Shown: positions 1-9,403 of the stretch, in pieces | Numbering within the stretch: the stretch's first letter is position 1 | Layout: every line of letters starts with the position of its first letter | Origin: Pseudomonadota bacterium | Lineage (GTDB): Bacteria; Pseudomonadota; Gammaproteobacteria; Acidiferrobacterales; UBA6901 | DNA: 64,000 nt | Assembly (NCBI GenBank): GCA_021785795.1 | Contig: JAJYEK010000002.1 | Location: forward strand, 51,903 to 115,902 | Reading direction: 5' to 3' | The notes under the pieces: generated by a model | Seen by the model: only the letters and a program-made list of their open reading frames with translations | Databases searched by the model: none | What the model was told of the DNA's origin: nothing | Position numbers and translations under genes: made by a program

Positions 1-196
1 AGCCCGATACCACGAAGGACAGGACAATGGCCGGGCCAGCGCGGGTCGCCGCCGCGATGCCCGTGAGCACGAAGATCCCGGCCCCGATGATGGCGCCGAT
101 ACCCAGCAGGGTTAGATCGAAAGCAGTCAGACAGCGCCGCAGTCCGGTGTCGCAGTACATATCAGCGTTGATTGGCTTGGTCCGAAACAGGCTCAT
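1..196 (-). CDS. APC-family amino acid permease, N-terminal part (runs off the window)
   Basis: The reverse strand encodes the first 65 residues of a membrane transporter. It starts at ATG 196, directly preceded by a purine-rich AGAGGGGAG. After a short cytoplasmic leader comes the first transmembrane helix with the motif LLGIGAIIGAGIFVLTG, the conserved TM1 signature of the amino acid-polyamine-organocation (APC) superfamily, whose glycine-rich break binds the amino-acid backbone. It is followed by AGPAIVLSF, typical of TM2. The rest lies beyond position 1, so the substrate cannot be judged; cationic amino acid transporters share this opening. It is read in the same direction as the amiC-tsaE-nnrDE genes, with about 115 bp between amiC's stop and its start, so read-through is possible. 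Confidence 0.85.
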   Translation of the reverse strand, partial: MSLFRTKPINADMYCDTGLRRCLTAFDLTLLGIGAIIGAGIFVLTGIAAATRAGPAIVLSFVVSG

Positions 197-310
197 CTCC
201 CCTCTCTTGTCATTGTGCTCGTTATGCAAAGCGGTTGATTCCGTTCCATCGCCAACCGGCAAACTTCCTGTTGCCGTTGCCCAGGACGCTGTGCGTGCGG
301 ACGGCGCCGC

Positions 311-1639
311 TCATCCCCGGTGTCTGGACAGCGGGATGCGGAGCTTCAGCCCCACCCGGATGTCGCTGCTGCTGAGATCGTTGAAGTTGCGCAGCGCAGT
401 CACGGAAACATCATGGCGCTGCGCGATGGAATCCAGGGTGTCGCCGGGGCGCACGACATATTCACCGGCGGCCGGGGCACGGGCAAGCTTCAGCGGAACT
501 CCGCGTCGCGCCAGGAGCCAGGGCTCGGCCCGCTCCAGCCCCTTGAATATCGCACGGGCAGTGGCTTCCTGGAAACGCGGATTGATGAGCCTGCGCTCGT
601 CCCGAGGGTCATTTATGAAGCCGGTTTCGATCAGAATCGAAGGAACCGGCGATTCAAGCACGACGAATCCCGCCTGCTGAACCTTGTTCGAATGCAGCCG
701 AGCGACCCTGCGCAGATAGGGCAGCATGTCGTCGCCGAGCCGCAGACTGTCGGCGATGGTGGCTGATTTGGTCAGATCACCCAGCACCCGGCCGACCCCG
801 CTCTCGACGCCATCCAGATTCACCCCTCCTATCCAGTCGGATTCGTTTTCATTGCTGGCCAGCGCCCTGGCCATGGCGCTGGTGGCGCCCTTCTCGGACA
901 GCGCAAAGACCATGGCACCATGAGCAGTATCCTCGTCGCCCGGCTCGGAATTGGCATGAATGGAAATGAACACGTCCGCCCCCCGGGCCATGCGCCTGCG
1001 GGTCACCAGCGGCACATAATAGTCGCCGGTGCGCGTCATGATCGCCTTCCACCCCGGATGGGCCGACACCAGCCGATCCAGGTCGCGGCCAATCGCAAGC
1101 ACGACGGTCTTCTCATGTACGCCGCCCGGACCGGTCGCTCCTGGATCTTCGCCACCGTGCCCCGGGTCGATGACCACCACGAAATCCCGCGAGGGTGGCG
1201 CGGATTCCTGAGCCTGGAGCCGGGCGCGGTCACGCGCCGCCTTGGCGGCATTATAGAGATCCACGACCAGGCGATGGCCATACGGCCCGGCCGGCTTCAG
1301 CAGGAAACTGCGGGGCTGAGCATTGATCTTCAGGTCGGCAACGATGCGCACCGTGTGGTCCGGGCGCGCTCCGGTGCGCAAATCGGCGACGATCGCGCTG
1401 CTGCCGGCCAGAGGCGGCAGCGGCTGGCGCAGACGCGCATCATGCAGGTCGAGCACCAAGCGGTAAGGGTCGGTGAGCGTGAACAGCCGGTAATTGACTG
1501 ATCCGCTGAGATCGAAAACCAGGCGCGTGTAATCGGGGGCCGGCCACATCCGTACTCCGTCGATGGACACCAGATGAGCCCAGCAGGAAACGGGGAGCGC
1601 CAGAAAAATCGACAGGAAGAAAATCCGTATCGGTCTCAT
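311..1639 (-). CDS. amiC: N-acetylmuramoyl-L-alanine amidase with AMIN and LysM domains
   Basis: This 442-residue periplasmic hydrolase cleaves the amide bond between N-acetylmuramic acid and L-alanine to split septal peptidoglycan. A signal peptide (residues 1-21, ending SCWA) is followed by an AMIN domain (about 25-130) that targets the septum. The Amidase_3 catalytic domain (about 152-375) has the zinc-site motif VVVIDPGHGGEDPGA, then FISIHAN and ILIETGFINDPRDE, which carries the catalytic glutamate. A LysM domain closes the protein (about 395-438, YVVRPGDTLDSIAQRH). AmiB/AmiC-type layout with LysM is common in gammaproteobacteria. Its ATG overlaps the tsaE stop by ATGA, so the two are translationally coupled in one operon with nnrDE. 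Confidence 0.93.
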   Translation of the reverse strand: MRPIRIFFLSIFLALPVSCWAHLVSIDGVRMWPAPDYTRLVFDLSGSVNYRLFTLTDPYRLVLDLHDARLRQPLPPLAGSSAIVADLRTGARPDHTVRIVADLKINAQPRSFLLKPAGPYGHRLVVDLYNAAKAARDRARLQAQESAPPSRDFVVVIDPGHGGEDPGATGPGGVHEKTVVLAIGRDLDRLVSAHPGWKAIMTRTGDYYVPLVTRRRMARGADVFISIHANSEPGDEDTAHGAMVFALSEKGATSAMARALASNENESDWIGGVNLDGVESGVGRVLGDLTKSATIADSLRLGDDMLPYLRRVARLHSNKVQQAGFVVLESPVPSILIETGFINDPRDERRLINPRFQEATARAIFKGLERAEPWLLARRGVPLKLARAPAAGEYVVRPGDTLDSIAQRHDVSVTALRNFNDLSSSDIRVGLKLRIPLSRHRG

Positions 1640-2091
1640 TCCAGACCGCTCAGAATTGCTGCACCGTCGTCGCTGTTCGGAACCAGTCGCACGCTGCGCG
1701 CATGATCAACCCTGACTATGAAAACGTCAACATCCGCGGATGGCAAAACGCCGGCACCACGTTCCGGCCACTCCACGATGCACACTCCCTGTCCTTCAAG
1801 ATAATCACGGATTCCGAGAAATTCCAGTTCCTCTGGATCCTCCATGCGATAAAGATCGAAATGATTGATCCGGCCGGGTCCCAGATCGTACGGCTCGACC
1901 AGCGTATAGGTGGGGCTTTTCACCGGTCCTTCATATCCCAGCGCGCGCAGCACACCGCGGACAAACGTGGTTTTCCCGGCGCCGAGATCTCCGTGGAGAA
2001 AGATGAGGTGCCCGGCGCGCAGCCGCGGCGCGAGCAGCGCTCCCAGCGCTTCCATCCCTTCCGCATCCAGCACCCGACACGCGATGGTCAC
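1636..2091 (-). CDS. tsaE: tRNA threonylcarbamoyladenosine biosynthesis ATPase TsaE
   Basis: TsaE is the small P-loop ATPase that, with TsaB and TsaD, makes the t6A37 modification of ANN-decoding tRNAs. The Walker A motif GDLGAGKTTFVRG and the family segment SPTYTLVEPY are clear, followed by INHFDLYR and IVEWPERG. I place the start at GTG 2091, which overlaps the nnrDE stop by GTGA and gives 151 residues, the usual size; the longer reading frame upstream lies inside nnrDE and has no family similarity. The stop overlaps amiC's ATG. The nnrDE-tsaE-amiC order is a classic gammaproteobacterial operon (yjeF-tsaE-ami). Confidence 0.94.
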   Translation of the reverse strand: MTIACRVLDAEGMEALGALLAPRLRAGHLIFLHGDLGAGKTTFVRGVLRALGYEGPVKSPTYTLVEPYDLGPGRINHFDLYRMEDPEELEFLGIRDYLEGQGVCIVEWPERGAGVLPSADVDVFIVRVDHARSVRLVPNSDDGAAILSGLE

Positions 2092-3584
2092 GGCTGCGCC
2101 AGCGCGTTGACCAGGGAGCGGACACCAGGCAAAAGATCCAGCGCCAGCAGACCGCGCTCGCCATCGAGCACGCTCTGCTCGTCGGCGGCTCGGGCATGGC
2201 ACCAGACCCCGATCCGTGCGGCATCGGGCACCGCCAAGCCCTGGGCTGCGAGTCCAGCAATGATGCCGGTCAGCACATCCCCCATGCCGCCGCTCGCCAT
2301 CCCCGGATTGCCGCGATCACACAGCCACACCGGATCATCTCGACCAGACGCCACCAGAGTGCCGGACCCCTTGAGCACGCACACTCCGCCGAAGCGATGG
2401 GCGATCGCGCGCACTGCGGCGAACCGGTCATTCTGGATATCGGTGGTGGCGCATCCGAGCAGACGCCCGGCCTCGCCGGGGTGAGGCGTGAGAATCCAGT
2501 TTTCGCGCGTGACCGGCTCCGCGGCCAGCAGGTTGAGCGCATCGGCATCGACCACCAGGAGCCGGGCGCTGTCACGCACCCCCTGCCATAATTCCCGCGC
2601 CCAGCGGTCCTGTCCGAGCCCCGGACCGACGGCGATTACATCAGCGCTCTCGAGCAGCTGGTGCAGGCGCCCGGCGCAATCGATCCCCTGTATCATGAGC
2701 TCGGGACGCGTCTGTCCGAGACAGGCGGCATGGCCGGGATGCGTCGCAACCGTGACCAGCCCGGCTCCGACGCGGTACGCTGCCGCTCCGGCGAGATGGG
2801 CTGCGCCTGCCATTCCCGGTCCGCCGCCGACTACGAGCACCCGCCCAGCATCGCCTTTGTGCGCGCAGCGTGGGCGCGGGCGCAGCAGGCCGTGCAGGTT
2901 CTCGTCCGAAATTCGACGTGCGAGGGGCACCACGGCCGCCAGATCGTCCGTGGATAAGCCCAGGCTGTCGTAGCTGATGTCGCCGCAGCATTCACGTCCG
3001 TGGCCGGTAAACATCCCGGCTTTCAGGCCAATCAAAGCGAGCGTCACCGTTGCCCGCACCGCCTCGCCGAGAATGCGCCCGGTGTCGGAATGCAGGCCAG
3101 ACGGCACATCTACCGACAGTACCGGCGCGCCGCAATCGTTGACGGCCCGGATTGCCGACAGCCATTCGCCCTGCACCGGCCGCTCGAGACCGGTGCCGAA
3201 CAGCGCGTCCACTACTACATCCATGCGCGCCAGTTCGGCGGCGTCCAGCGGCTCGGGCGACACGCCGCTGGTGATCAGCCGCTCACGGGCGCAGGCGGTC
3301 TCGCCTTTCAGGTCGCCGGGCCCACCGGGACACATCACCCGGGGCACAATTCCGGCCGCCTGTGCCAGGCGGGCCAGGACGTAGCCGTCGCCACCGTTGT
3401 TGCCGGGCCCACAGACCACGGCGATGCGCCGCGCCCGCGGCCAGCGCTGGCAGAGCAGTTCGATCAGCGCCCGGCCGGCAAGCTCCATGAGCGGTTCAGC
3501 CTGGGGGCCGCGCCTGAGCACGACCCGGCGGTCGATCTCGCGCGCCTGGACGGCGGCATACAGCGCTTCGGGCAGTTCCTCCAT
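2088..3584 (-). CDS. nnr: Bifunctional NAD(P)H-hydrate repair enzyme (epimerase plus dehydratase)
   Basis: This 498-residue protein repairs hydrated NADH/NADPH. The N-terminal YjeF_N domain (about 1-210) is the epimerase that interconverts R- and S-NAD(P)HX; it has VVCGPGNNGGDGYVLAR and VVDALFGTGLERPV. The C-terminal ribokinase-like domain (about 225-490) is the ADP/ATP-dependent dehydratase, with VLVVGGGPGMAGA, ILTPHPGEAGRLLG and GNPGMASGGMGDVLTG holding the catalytic aspartate. I use ATG 3584 (MEELPEALYAA); the frame opens further upstream only at a TTG (3620), which would overlap the divergent queG. First gene of the operon leading to tsaE and amiC. Confidence 0.93.
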   Translation of the reverse strand: MEELPEALYAAVQAREIDRRVVLRRGPQAEPLMELAGRALIELLCQRWPRARRIAVVCGPGNNGGDGYVLARLAQAAGIVPRVMCPGGPGDLKGETACARERLITSGVSPEPLDAAELARMDVVVDALFGTGLERPVQGEWLSAIRAVNDCGAPVLSVDVPSGLHSDTGRILGEAVRATVTLALIGLKAGMFTGHGRECCGDISYDSLGLSTDDLAAVVPLARRISDENLHGLLRPRPRCAHKGDAGRVLVVGGGPGMAGAAHLAGAAAYRVGAGLVTVATHPGHAACLGQTRPELMIQGIDCAGRLHQLLESADVIAVGPGLGQDRWARELWQGVRDSARLLVVDADALNLLAAEPVTRENWILTPHPGEAGRLLGCATTDIQNDRFAAVRAIAHRFGGVCVLKGSGTLVASGRDDPVWLCDRGNPGMASGGMGDVLTGIIAGLAAQGLAVPDAARIGVWCHARAADEQSVLDGERGLLALDLLPGVRSLVNALAQP

Positions 3585-3604
3585 GGCGTTATGATAGTGG
3601 CTTA

Positions 3605-4696
3605 ATGGCAATCGCTCCAATGCAGAAGATCGACCTTCGCCGCCTGCCCCAGGACATACGGAAGTGGGGGCTGGAGCTCGGTTTCGACCAGATTGGCATC
3701 ACCGGCACCGAACTCGACCAGGACGAGCTGCACATGCTGAACTGGCTGGCGCGCGGCCGGCATGGAGCAATGTCGTATATGGAACAACACGGCACGCGGC
3801 GGACCCGCCCCGGGGATCTCGTGCCGGGCACTCTGCGGGTCATATCGGCACGCATGAACTACCTCCCGCCGGATGCGGCGGGCATGTCGCAGGTGCTTGC
3901 CGACGGCACGCGCGCCTACATCGCCCGCTATGCGTTGGGGCGCGATTACCATCGGCTGTTACGCTCCCGGCTGCGGGCGCTGGCGCAGCGCATCGAATCG
4001 GTTGTCGGCGCCTTCGGCTATCGCGCCTTCTGTGACAGCGCGCCGGTGATGGAGAAGGCGCTGGCACGCAATGCCGGCCTCGGGTGGATCGGCAAGCACA
4101 CCAATCTGATAAGCCGCGACGCCGGCTCGTGGTTTTTCCTCGGCGAGCTGTACACCAATCTACCACTGCCCGTTGACGCCCCCGCGGCCGAGCATTGCGG
4201 CAGCTGCAGCCGCTGCATCGATGTCTGCCCGACGGGCGCCATCGTCGGTCCCTACCAGATCGACGCGCGCCGCTGCATCGCCTACCTCACCATCGAGTTG
4301 CGTACTGCGATCCCCGAGAATCTGCGGCCTTTGATCGGAAACCGCATCTTCGGATGCGACGACTGCCAGATGGTCTGTCCGTGGAACCGGTCCGCCGCCA
4401 CCTCCACCGTCGCCGATTTTGCGCCGCGTCACGGACTGGATGCGTCGCGGCTGCTGGAACTCTTTGCCTGGAGCGAAGAGGAGTTCCGGCGTCGCACCGA
4501 AGGCTCAGCCATACGGCGCACCGGCTACGAGTGCTGGCTGCGCAACATCGCGGTGGCGCTTGGCAATGCTCCCGCGGATGCCGCCGTGACCGCAGCGCTG
4601 GAGGCTCGCGCCGACCACCCGTCCGCGATGGTGCGCGAACACGTGCGCTGGGCCCTCGCCCGGCAGCAGCGGGCCCGGGCTGATTCGGCAGCCTGA
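3605..4696 (+). CDS. queG: Epoxyqueuosine reductase
   Basis: QueG is a cobalamin- and iron-sulfur-dependent cytosolic enzyme that reduces epoxyqueuosine to queuosine in tRNA, the last step of that pathway. The 363-residue protein has the DUF1730 region (SARMNYLPPD, then GWIGKHTNLI) and two ferredoxin-type cysteine clusters, CGSCSRCIDVCPTGAI (about residue 198) and CDDCQMVCPWN (about 255), followed by a HEAT-like helical tail. Start is uncertain: ATG 3605 or, more conservatively, the second ATG at 3620, neither with a clear ribosome-binding site. It is divergent from nnr with only 20 bp between start codons, so promoters must overlap the coding regions. Confidence 0.94.
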   Translation: MAIAPMQKIDLRRLPQDIRKWGLELGFDQIGITGTELDQDELHMLNWLARGRHGAMSYMEQHGTRRTRPGDLVPGTLRVISARMNYLPPDAAGMSQVLADGTRAYIARYALGRDYHRLLRSRLRALAQRIESVVGAFGYRAFCDSAPVMEKALARNAGLGWIGKHTNLISRDAGSWFFLGELYTNLPLPVDAPAAEHCGSCSRCIDVCPTGAIVGPYQIDARRCIAYLTIELRTAIPENLRPLIGNRIFGCDDCQMVCPWNRSAATSTVADFAPRHGLDASRLLELFAWSEEEFRRRTEGSAIRRTGYECWLRNIAVALGNAPADAAVTAALEARADHPSAMVREHVRWALARQQRARADSAA

Positions 4697-4719
4697 ACCG
4701 TCCGCAACGACAGTGGGTG

Positions 4720-5268
4720 TCAGGACAGGCGCAGGAAATGCTCGCGGTAGTAGCGCAGTTCCGCCACCGACTCCATGATATCGTCCAGAGCCTTGTGCGT
4801 GTTTTTTTTCTCGAAGCCGTTGTACAGCCCGGGCCGCCAGCGCTTCACCAGCTCCTTTAGCGAGCTCACGTCGAGATTCCGGTAATGCAGCCAGGATTCC
4901 AGCTGCGGCATGAACCGCGCCAGAAACCGCCGATCCTGGCAGATGCTATTGCCACACAGCGGTGAGCGGTTCTTCGGGACATGGCGCTGGATGAACGCCA
5001 AGGTCTGCTTCTCGGCGTCCGACTCGGCGAGCGTCGAGGAACGGACACGTTCGACCAGACCGCTCGCCTGATGGGTACGCGTATTCCATTCGTCCATGGC
5101 CGCGAGCGCCCCATCGGGCTGGTGTATGGCCAACACCGGGCCCTGGGCAATGATCTCGAGTTCGCTGTTGGTGATCAGCGTTGCAATTTCGATGATGCGG
5201 TCTGACTCTGGGTTCAATCCCGTCATCTCCAGGTCTATCCAGACCAGAGCATTAGGATCCTGCGGCAT
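4720..5268 (-). CDS. orn: Oligoribonuclease
   Basis: Orn degrades 2-5 nt RNAs left by other RNases and also pGpG from c-di-GMP breakdown, which matters here because several c-di-GMP proteins lie in the window. The 182-residue protein is a complete DEDDh 3'-5' exonuclease: [21 protein letters not shown] (Exo I), [15 protein letters not shown] (Exo II) and [19 protein letters not shown] (Exo III with the catalytic His and Asp). Length matches the family (about 180). It converges with queG and is divergent from the M48 protease gene. Confidence 0.96.
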   Translation of the reverse strand: MPQDPNALVWIDLEMTGLNPESDRIIEIATLITNSELEIIAQGPVLAIHQPDGALAAMDEWNTRTHQASGLVERVRSSTLAESDAEKQTLAFIQRHVPKNRSPLCGNSICQDRRFLARFMPQLESWLHYRNLDVSSLKELVKRWRPGLYNGFEKKNTHKALDDIMESVAELRYYREHFLRLS

Positions 5269-5333
5269 GCGTTTTCTCCCGGTTTCGCTTGATGCTAAAC
5301 TGCGCTGCTTATAATGATATCACTGCCCGACCG

Positions 5334-6578
5334 ATGAACGGCTTTTCCATACTTTTCCTGGGCGCACTCGCTGCCATGCTTGTGGCCCAGATCTGGCTGG
5401 GACTGCGCCATATATGCCATGTGCAGTCCCACCGTGACCGCGTACCGCAGGCATTCAGGGATCGCGTACCGCTCGCTGATCACAGGAAGGCGGCAGACTA
5501 TACGGTTGCCACCACCCGGTTCGGCCTGATCGATGACGCAGCCGGTGCGCTGCTGCTCGTGCTGTGGACCCTTGGCGGCGGACTGGATCTGCTCGACCGG
5601 CTATGGCGCAGCCTGGGCTACGGGCCAATCGTGACCGGCAGCGCGTTCATCCTGAGTCTCTTTCTTGTCACGGGCGCACTCAACCTTCCCTTTTCGGCGT
5701 ATCAGACCTTTGTCATAGAAGAGCGTTTCGGTTTCAACAAGACCACCATCGGCCTGTTCATTGCCGACCTGGCAAAACAGGCCCTGCTGCTCGCCGTCAT
5801 CGGAATCCCGCTAGTTTTCGCGGTCCTGTGGCTCATGCAGGCAATGGGTCCGCGGTGGTGGCTCTATGTCTGGGCGCTTTGGGGTGGCTTCACGCTCATC
5901 ATGGTCTGGGCCTACCCAGTTCTTATCGCGCCGCTATTCAACAAGTTCTCACCGCTGGGTGACGCGGATGTCAAGAATCGCATCCAGTCACTGCTGGATC
6001 GCACCGGTTTCCGCAGCCGTGGAATCTTCGTCATGGACGGATCACGCCGTTCTGCTCACGGCAATGCCTATTTCACCGGCTTCGGAAAGAACAAACGCAT
6101 TGTGTTCTTCGACACTCTGCTCGAAACCCTGGGCGGGGGTGAGATCGAAGCCGTGCTGGCGCACGAGCTTGGCCACTTCCGCCGCCATCACGTCCTCAAG
6201 CGCCTGCTCTTGACCTTTGGCGTTGCCCTCGCCGGTCTCTATCTGCTCGCGTGGCTGATGAACCAGGCATGGTTCTATCACGGGCTTGGCATGTCACGGC
6301 CCTCCACCTACGCGGCGCTGGCGCTGTTTCTCATGGCCGGACCGGTGTTCATGTTCTTCTTGCAGCCGCTGCGCTCATGGAGTTCGCGGCGGCACGAATT
6401 CGAGGCTGACGCCTATGCCGCCGAACAGGCGGACGTGCGCGCCCTGGTCACGGCACTGGTAAAGCTGTATCGGGAGAACGCCAACACGCTCACGCCCGAT
6501 CCAGTATACTCGGCCTTTTACGACTCGCATCCTCCGGCACCAGTGCGGATAGCGCGTTTGGAGGCGCTGGCAACCTGA
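5334..6578 (+). CDS. M48-family membrane metalloprotease (Ste24/CAAX-protease type)
   Basis: This 414-residue polytopic membrane protease belongs to the Ste24-like M48A group. The zinc site HELGHFRRHH (about residue 275) gives HExxH, and the third ligand is the glutamate in EFEADAYAAE (about 350). An N-terminal M48 region with FGFNKTTIGLFIADL matches the eukaryotic CAAX protease family, and about six hydrophobic segments surround the active site. I use ATG 5334 (MNGFSILFLG), which begins at a membrane helix; the frame also opens at 5289, adding a non-conserved leader that sits in orn's promoter region. It probably trims membrane or envelope proteins; its substrate is unknown. Confidence 0.88.
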   Translation: MNGFSILFLGALAAMLVAQIWLGLRHICHVQSHRDRVPQAFRDRVPLADHRKAADYTVATTRFGLIDDAAGALLLVLWTLGGGLDLLDRLWRSLGYGPIVTGSAFILSLFLVTGALNLPFSAYQTFVIEERFGFNKTTIGLFIADLAKQALLLAVIGIPLVFAVLWLMQAMGPRWWLYVWALWGGFTLIMVWAYPVLIAPLFNKFSPLGDADVKNRIQSLLDRTGFRSRGIFVMDGSRRSAHGNAYFTGFGKNKRIVFFDTLLETLGGGEIEAVLAHELGHFRRHHVLKRLLLTFGVALAGLYLLAWLMNQAWFYHGLGMSRPSTYAALALFLMAGPVFMFFLQPLRSWSSRRHEFEADAYAAEQADVRALVTALVKLYRENANTLTPDPVYSAFYDSHPPAPVRIARLEALAT

Positions 6579-6751
6579 GGCGTGTGGAACAGTCCGGCAT
6601 CCAGCGCCGCTGCCGGCTGCTGCGCGCCGGTACCCGCCCCGACTGATTCTCGAGCCGCAGCGGGGCGTCCATCCGGAAACCAGAAATAACCGTATATGAC
6701 GTCAGTGAAATGCCCTGGACTCGCGCTGCCACAAGTTCTAGCATTACCGGC

Positions 6752-7093
6752 ATGACCATCACGGATCTCAGCAGCAGACGGTGTCAAGCGTGCGCGCCGG
6801 GCACCGCATCCCTGAACCGCGCGCAGGCACAGGCGCTGCTCGCCCACACGCCGGGCTGGTCGTTGGACGCGGGCGCCGCGTCGATCGAGCGCAGTTTCCG
6901 CTTCCAGAACTACTACGAGACCATGGCATTCGTGAACGCGCTTGCCTGGGTAGCGCACCGCGAGGACCATCATCCGGACATCGAAGTCGGATACAACCGC
7001 TGCCACGTCCGCTACAGCACGCATGCAGTGAATGGTCTATCGGAAAACGACTTCATCTGCGCCGCCAAGATCAACCGCCTGCAGGAAACCTGA
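6752..7093 (+). CDS. phhB: Pterin-4a-carbinolamine dehydratase
   Basis: A 113-residue enzyme that dehydrates 4a-hydroxytetrahydropterin, recycling the cofactor of aromatic amino acid hydroxylases. The family motif is seen in YETMAFVNALAWVAHREDHHPDIEVGY: the EDHHPD histidine pair and the preceding HR are the conserved pterin-binding residues. The start is set at ATG 6752 (MTITDLSSRR), which fits family length; an upstream ATG adds a low-similarity leader. No phenylalanine hydroxylase gene is near, so the protein may be a stand-alone molybdopterin- or folate-linked enzyme, as in many proteobacteria. The 170 bp before it show no other gene. Confidence 0.9.
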   Translation: MTITDLSSRRCQACAPGTASLNRAQAQALLAHTPGWSLDAGAASIERSFRFQNYYETMAFVNALAWVAHREDHHPDIEVGYNRCHVRYSTHAVNGLSENDFICAAKINRLQET

Positions 7094-7147
7094 GCCGCGA
7101 CGGCGCGCGTGCTGCCGCCCGCAGATTTGGTCTATGAACGGCAAACC

Positions 7148-7354
7148 TCAGCGCCGGCGCAAGTTGTCGATAACCGCCTGGACATCCAGCATCCGGATCG
7201 CATCCAATGCATATTCCAGGGCGCCCTCCTCACACAGCCCGCTGATTCCGGCTTCTTCGTAACCCGAAATCGCCGCCTGGATGCATGCCGCCTTGACGGC
7301 CTCCGCGAGACGGTGCCATTCCGCCTTGCCGTTCCATTCCTGTTCCCCGGTCAT
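7148..7354 (-). CDS. Small conserved protein, 68 residues, downstream of the ABC exporter
   Basis: A compact, mostly helical acidic protein rich in alanine and glutamate (NGKAEWHRLAEAVKAAC, then EYALDAIRMLDVQAVIDNL). Such small proteins appear beside ABC transporters or housekeeping genes in gammaproteobacteria and are often labelled acetyltransferase without support; I recall the type but cannot assign a function. A purine-rich GGGAGGCAGGGG precedes ATG 7354. It begins 14 bp after the stop of the exporter gene and in the same direction, so the two are probably cotranscribed. No membrane segment or metal motif is visible. Confidence 0.65.
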   Translation of the reverse strand: MTGEQEWNGKAEWHRLAEAVKAACIQAAISGYEEAGISGLCEEGALEYALDAIRMLDVQAVIDNLRRR

Positions 7355-7368
7355 AGCCCCTGCCTCCC

Positions 7369-9204
7369 TCAGACAGTCACTGCTGCACCACGCCCGCCAT
7401 CCACCGTCAAGGCATCGCCGAATTGAAGCGACGCCAGTCGCGCATACAGCCCGCCCTGCGCGATCAAGTCCTCATGCCGGCCACTGGCTACGATCTGCCC
7501 GTCTAGCATCACCGCGATACGGTCGGCCTGCAGCACGGTCGCCAGGCGATGGGCAATGATGATGGTCGTGCGCCCCACCATGAGCCGCTCCAGCGCCTGC
7601 TGCACCATGCGTTCGCTCTCGGCATCGAGCGCGCTTGTGGCCTCGTCCAGCAGCAGCACCGCCGGATCACGCAGGATGGCGCGGGCAAGGGCAATGCGCT
7701 GGCGCTGGCCCCCGGACAGGCGCACGCCGCGTTCTCCAAGGTCGCTGCCAAACCCCTGTGGCAGCCGGTCCAGAAATTCCGTGGCATAGGCCGCGTCCGC
7801 GGCCGCACGTACCTGCGCGTCGCTCGCATCGGGACGCCCATAGCGAATGTTCTCCCAGGCGTCGGCCGCGAATATGACCGGGTCCTGGGGTACCAGACCG
7901 ATGCGATTGCGCAGATCGTCCAGCCGCACCTCGCGTACATCGATCCCGTCGAGGCGTACGCTTCCGCCCTGTGGATCGTAGAACCGCAGCAGCAGCTGGA
8001 ATACGGTGGTCTTCCCGGCTCCCGACGGGCCGACCAGCGCCAGGCGCTCACCCGGCCGCACGTGCAGGCTGAACCCGTCGAGCGCGGCCACCTGCGGACG
8101 CGTGGGGTAATGAAACAGCACCTGGTCAAGGCTGATCTCCCCGCGCGGCGGTTGCGGCAGCGGCCGAGCCGGCGACGGTGCGATGATGTCGGGACGCGTG
8201 GCGAGCAACTCGACCAGGCGTTCGGCAGCACCGGCCGCGCGCTGCAGGTCGCCGACTACCTCGCTGATCGCACCGACTGACCCCGCCACCAGCACTGAGT
8301 AGAACACGAACGCCGAAAGGTCCCCGGCGCTCAGGCGTCCGGCAATCACCTCGCGGCCTCCGACCCAGAGAATGACGCCAACCGCAGTGAACACAAGCAG
8401 GATCACGAATGCAGTGAGCAGGGCACGCTGCCGGATACGGCGGGTGGCAGTCATGAAAGCAGCTTCGACTCGCTCCCCAAACCGTCTGCGGTCTATGTCT
8501 TCGTGGCAGAAGGCCTGCACCGTACGTATGCCGTGCAGGGTTTCGTCCCCAAACGCCCCGACCTCCGCGATGCGGTCCTGGCTGGCGCGCGACAGCCACC
8601 GCACACGCCTCCCGAAGAACAGGATGGGCACCACGACTACCGGCACGCCAACCAACACCAGCGCGGTCAGGGCGGGGCTCGTCACGGCGAGCATGATGGT
8701 CCCGCCAGCGAACAGCAGCAGGTTGCGCAATGCGAGGGACGCCGACGAGCCCACAACCGTCTCAAGCAGCGTGGTATCCGCAGTGAGGCGCGACAGGATT
8801 TCTCCGGTGCGAGCAAGCTCGAAGAATCCGGGGCTGAGGCTCAGCACGTGGTTGAACACCGCCCGGCGGATATCGGCGCTCACTCGCTCTCCGATCCACG
8901 AAACCAGGTAGAAGCGCGCGCCGGTAGCAAACGCCATGACAATCACAATCGCTAGCAACGCAACCAGCATGCGGTCGAGCACTTCCGGATTGCCGCCTGC
9001 AAACCCGCGGTCCACCAGCAGGCGCAACCCCTGTCCAACACTAAGCACCGTACCAGCGGCAATGATCAGCGCCACCGATGCGGCGACCACACGTGCCCGA
9101 TAGGGCCGCAGGAACCTGAGGATCGGCACCAGCCGCCGCACGGTGGTGGCCGGCCGGCCCTCGTGGGAGGCCGCAGCGGCAGAAGATGACCGGGAATCAG
9201 GCAT
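7369..9204 (-). CDS. ABC exporter, fused membrane and ATPase domains (MsbA/MDR type)
   Basis: A 611-residue half-transporter that would work as a homodimer in the inner membrane. Six transmembrane helices fill about residues 30-330 (ABC_membrane domain). The nucleotide-binding domain follows with Walker A GPSGAGKTTVFQLLLRF, Q-loop GLVPQDPVIF, signature LSGGQRQRIALARAIL, Walker B VLLLDEATSALD and the switch histidine in IIIAHRLATV. Start at ATG 9204 (MPDSRSSSAAAA) fits family length; the longer frame to 9303 is unlikely. Substrate is open: lipid A core flippase (msbA) usually sits beside lpxK, which is absent, so a drug or lipid exporter is more likely. Confidence 0.88.
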   Translation of the reverse strand: MPDSRSSSAAAASHEGRPATTVRRLVPILRFLRPYRARVVAASVALIIAAGTVLSVGQGLRLLVDRGFAGGNPEVLDRMLVALLAIVIVMAFATGARFYLVSWIGERVSADIRRAVFNHVLSLSPGFFELARTGEILSRLTADTTLLETVVGSSASLALRNLLLFAGGTIMLAVTSPALTALVLVGVPVVVVPILFFGRRVRWLSRASQDRIAEVGAFGDETLHGIRTVQAFCHEDIDRRRFGERVEAAFMTATRRIRQRALLTAFVILLVFTAVGVILWVGGREVIAGRLSAGDLSAFVFYSVLVAGSVGAISEVVGDLQRAAGAAERLVELLATRPDIIAPSPARPLPQPPRGEISLDQVLFHYPTRPQVAALDGFSLHVRPGERLALVGPSGAGKTTVFQLLLRFYDPQGGSVRLDGIDVREVRLDDLRNRIGLVPQDPVIFAADAWENIRYGRPDASDAQVRAAADAAYATEFLDRLPQGFGSDLGERGVRLSGGQRQRIALARAILRDPAVLLLDEATSALDAESERMVQQALERLMVGRTTIIIAHRLATVLQADRIAVMLDGQIVASGRHEDLIAQGGLYARLASLQFGDALTVDGGRGAAVTV

Positions 9205-9403
9205 AGTGGCGAAGGCGAAAAGGTCCAGACTGATCCGGAAAATTGGCCGAACGATGCAACACGCCTGCAGCCGCCGGGGCTGCAGCGCAGGGCACCACGC
9301 CACCGGACGACATCATGCTAACCAGCCGGCATCGGCCTTCCCATCCGGCAGATCCGCCCCCGCATCGGACCGAGGAACATTCCTGGGCAATGCCGGCTGC
9401 GCC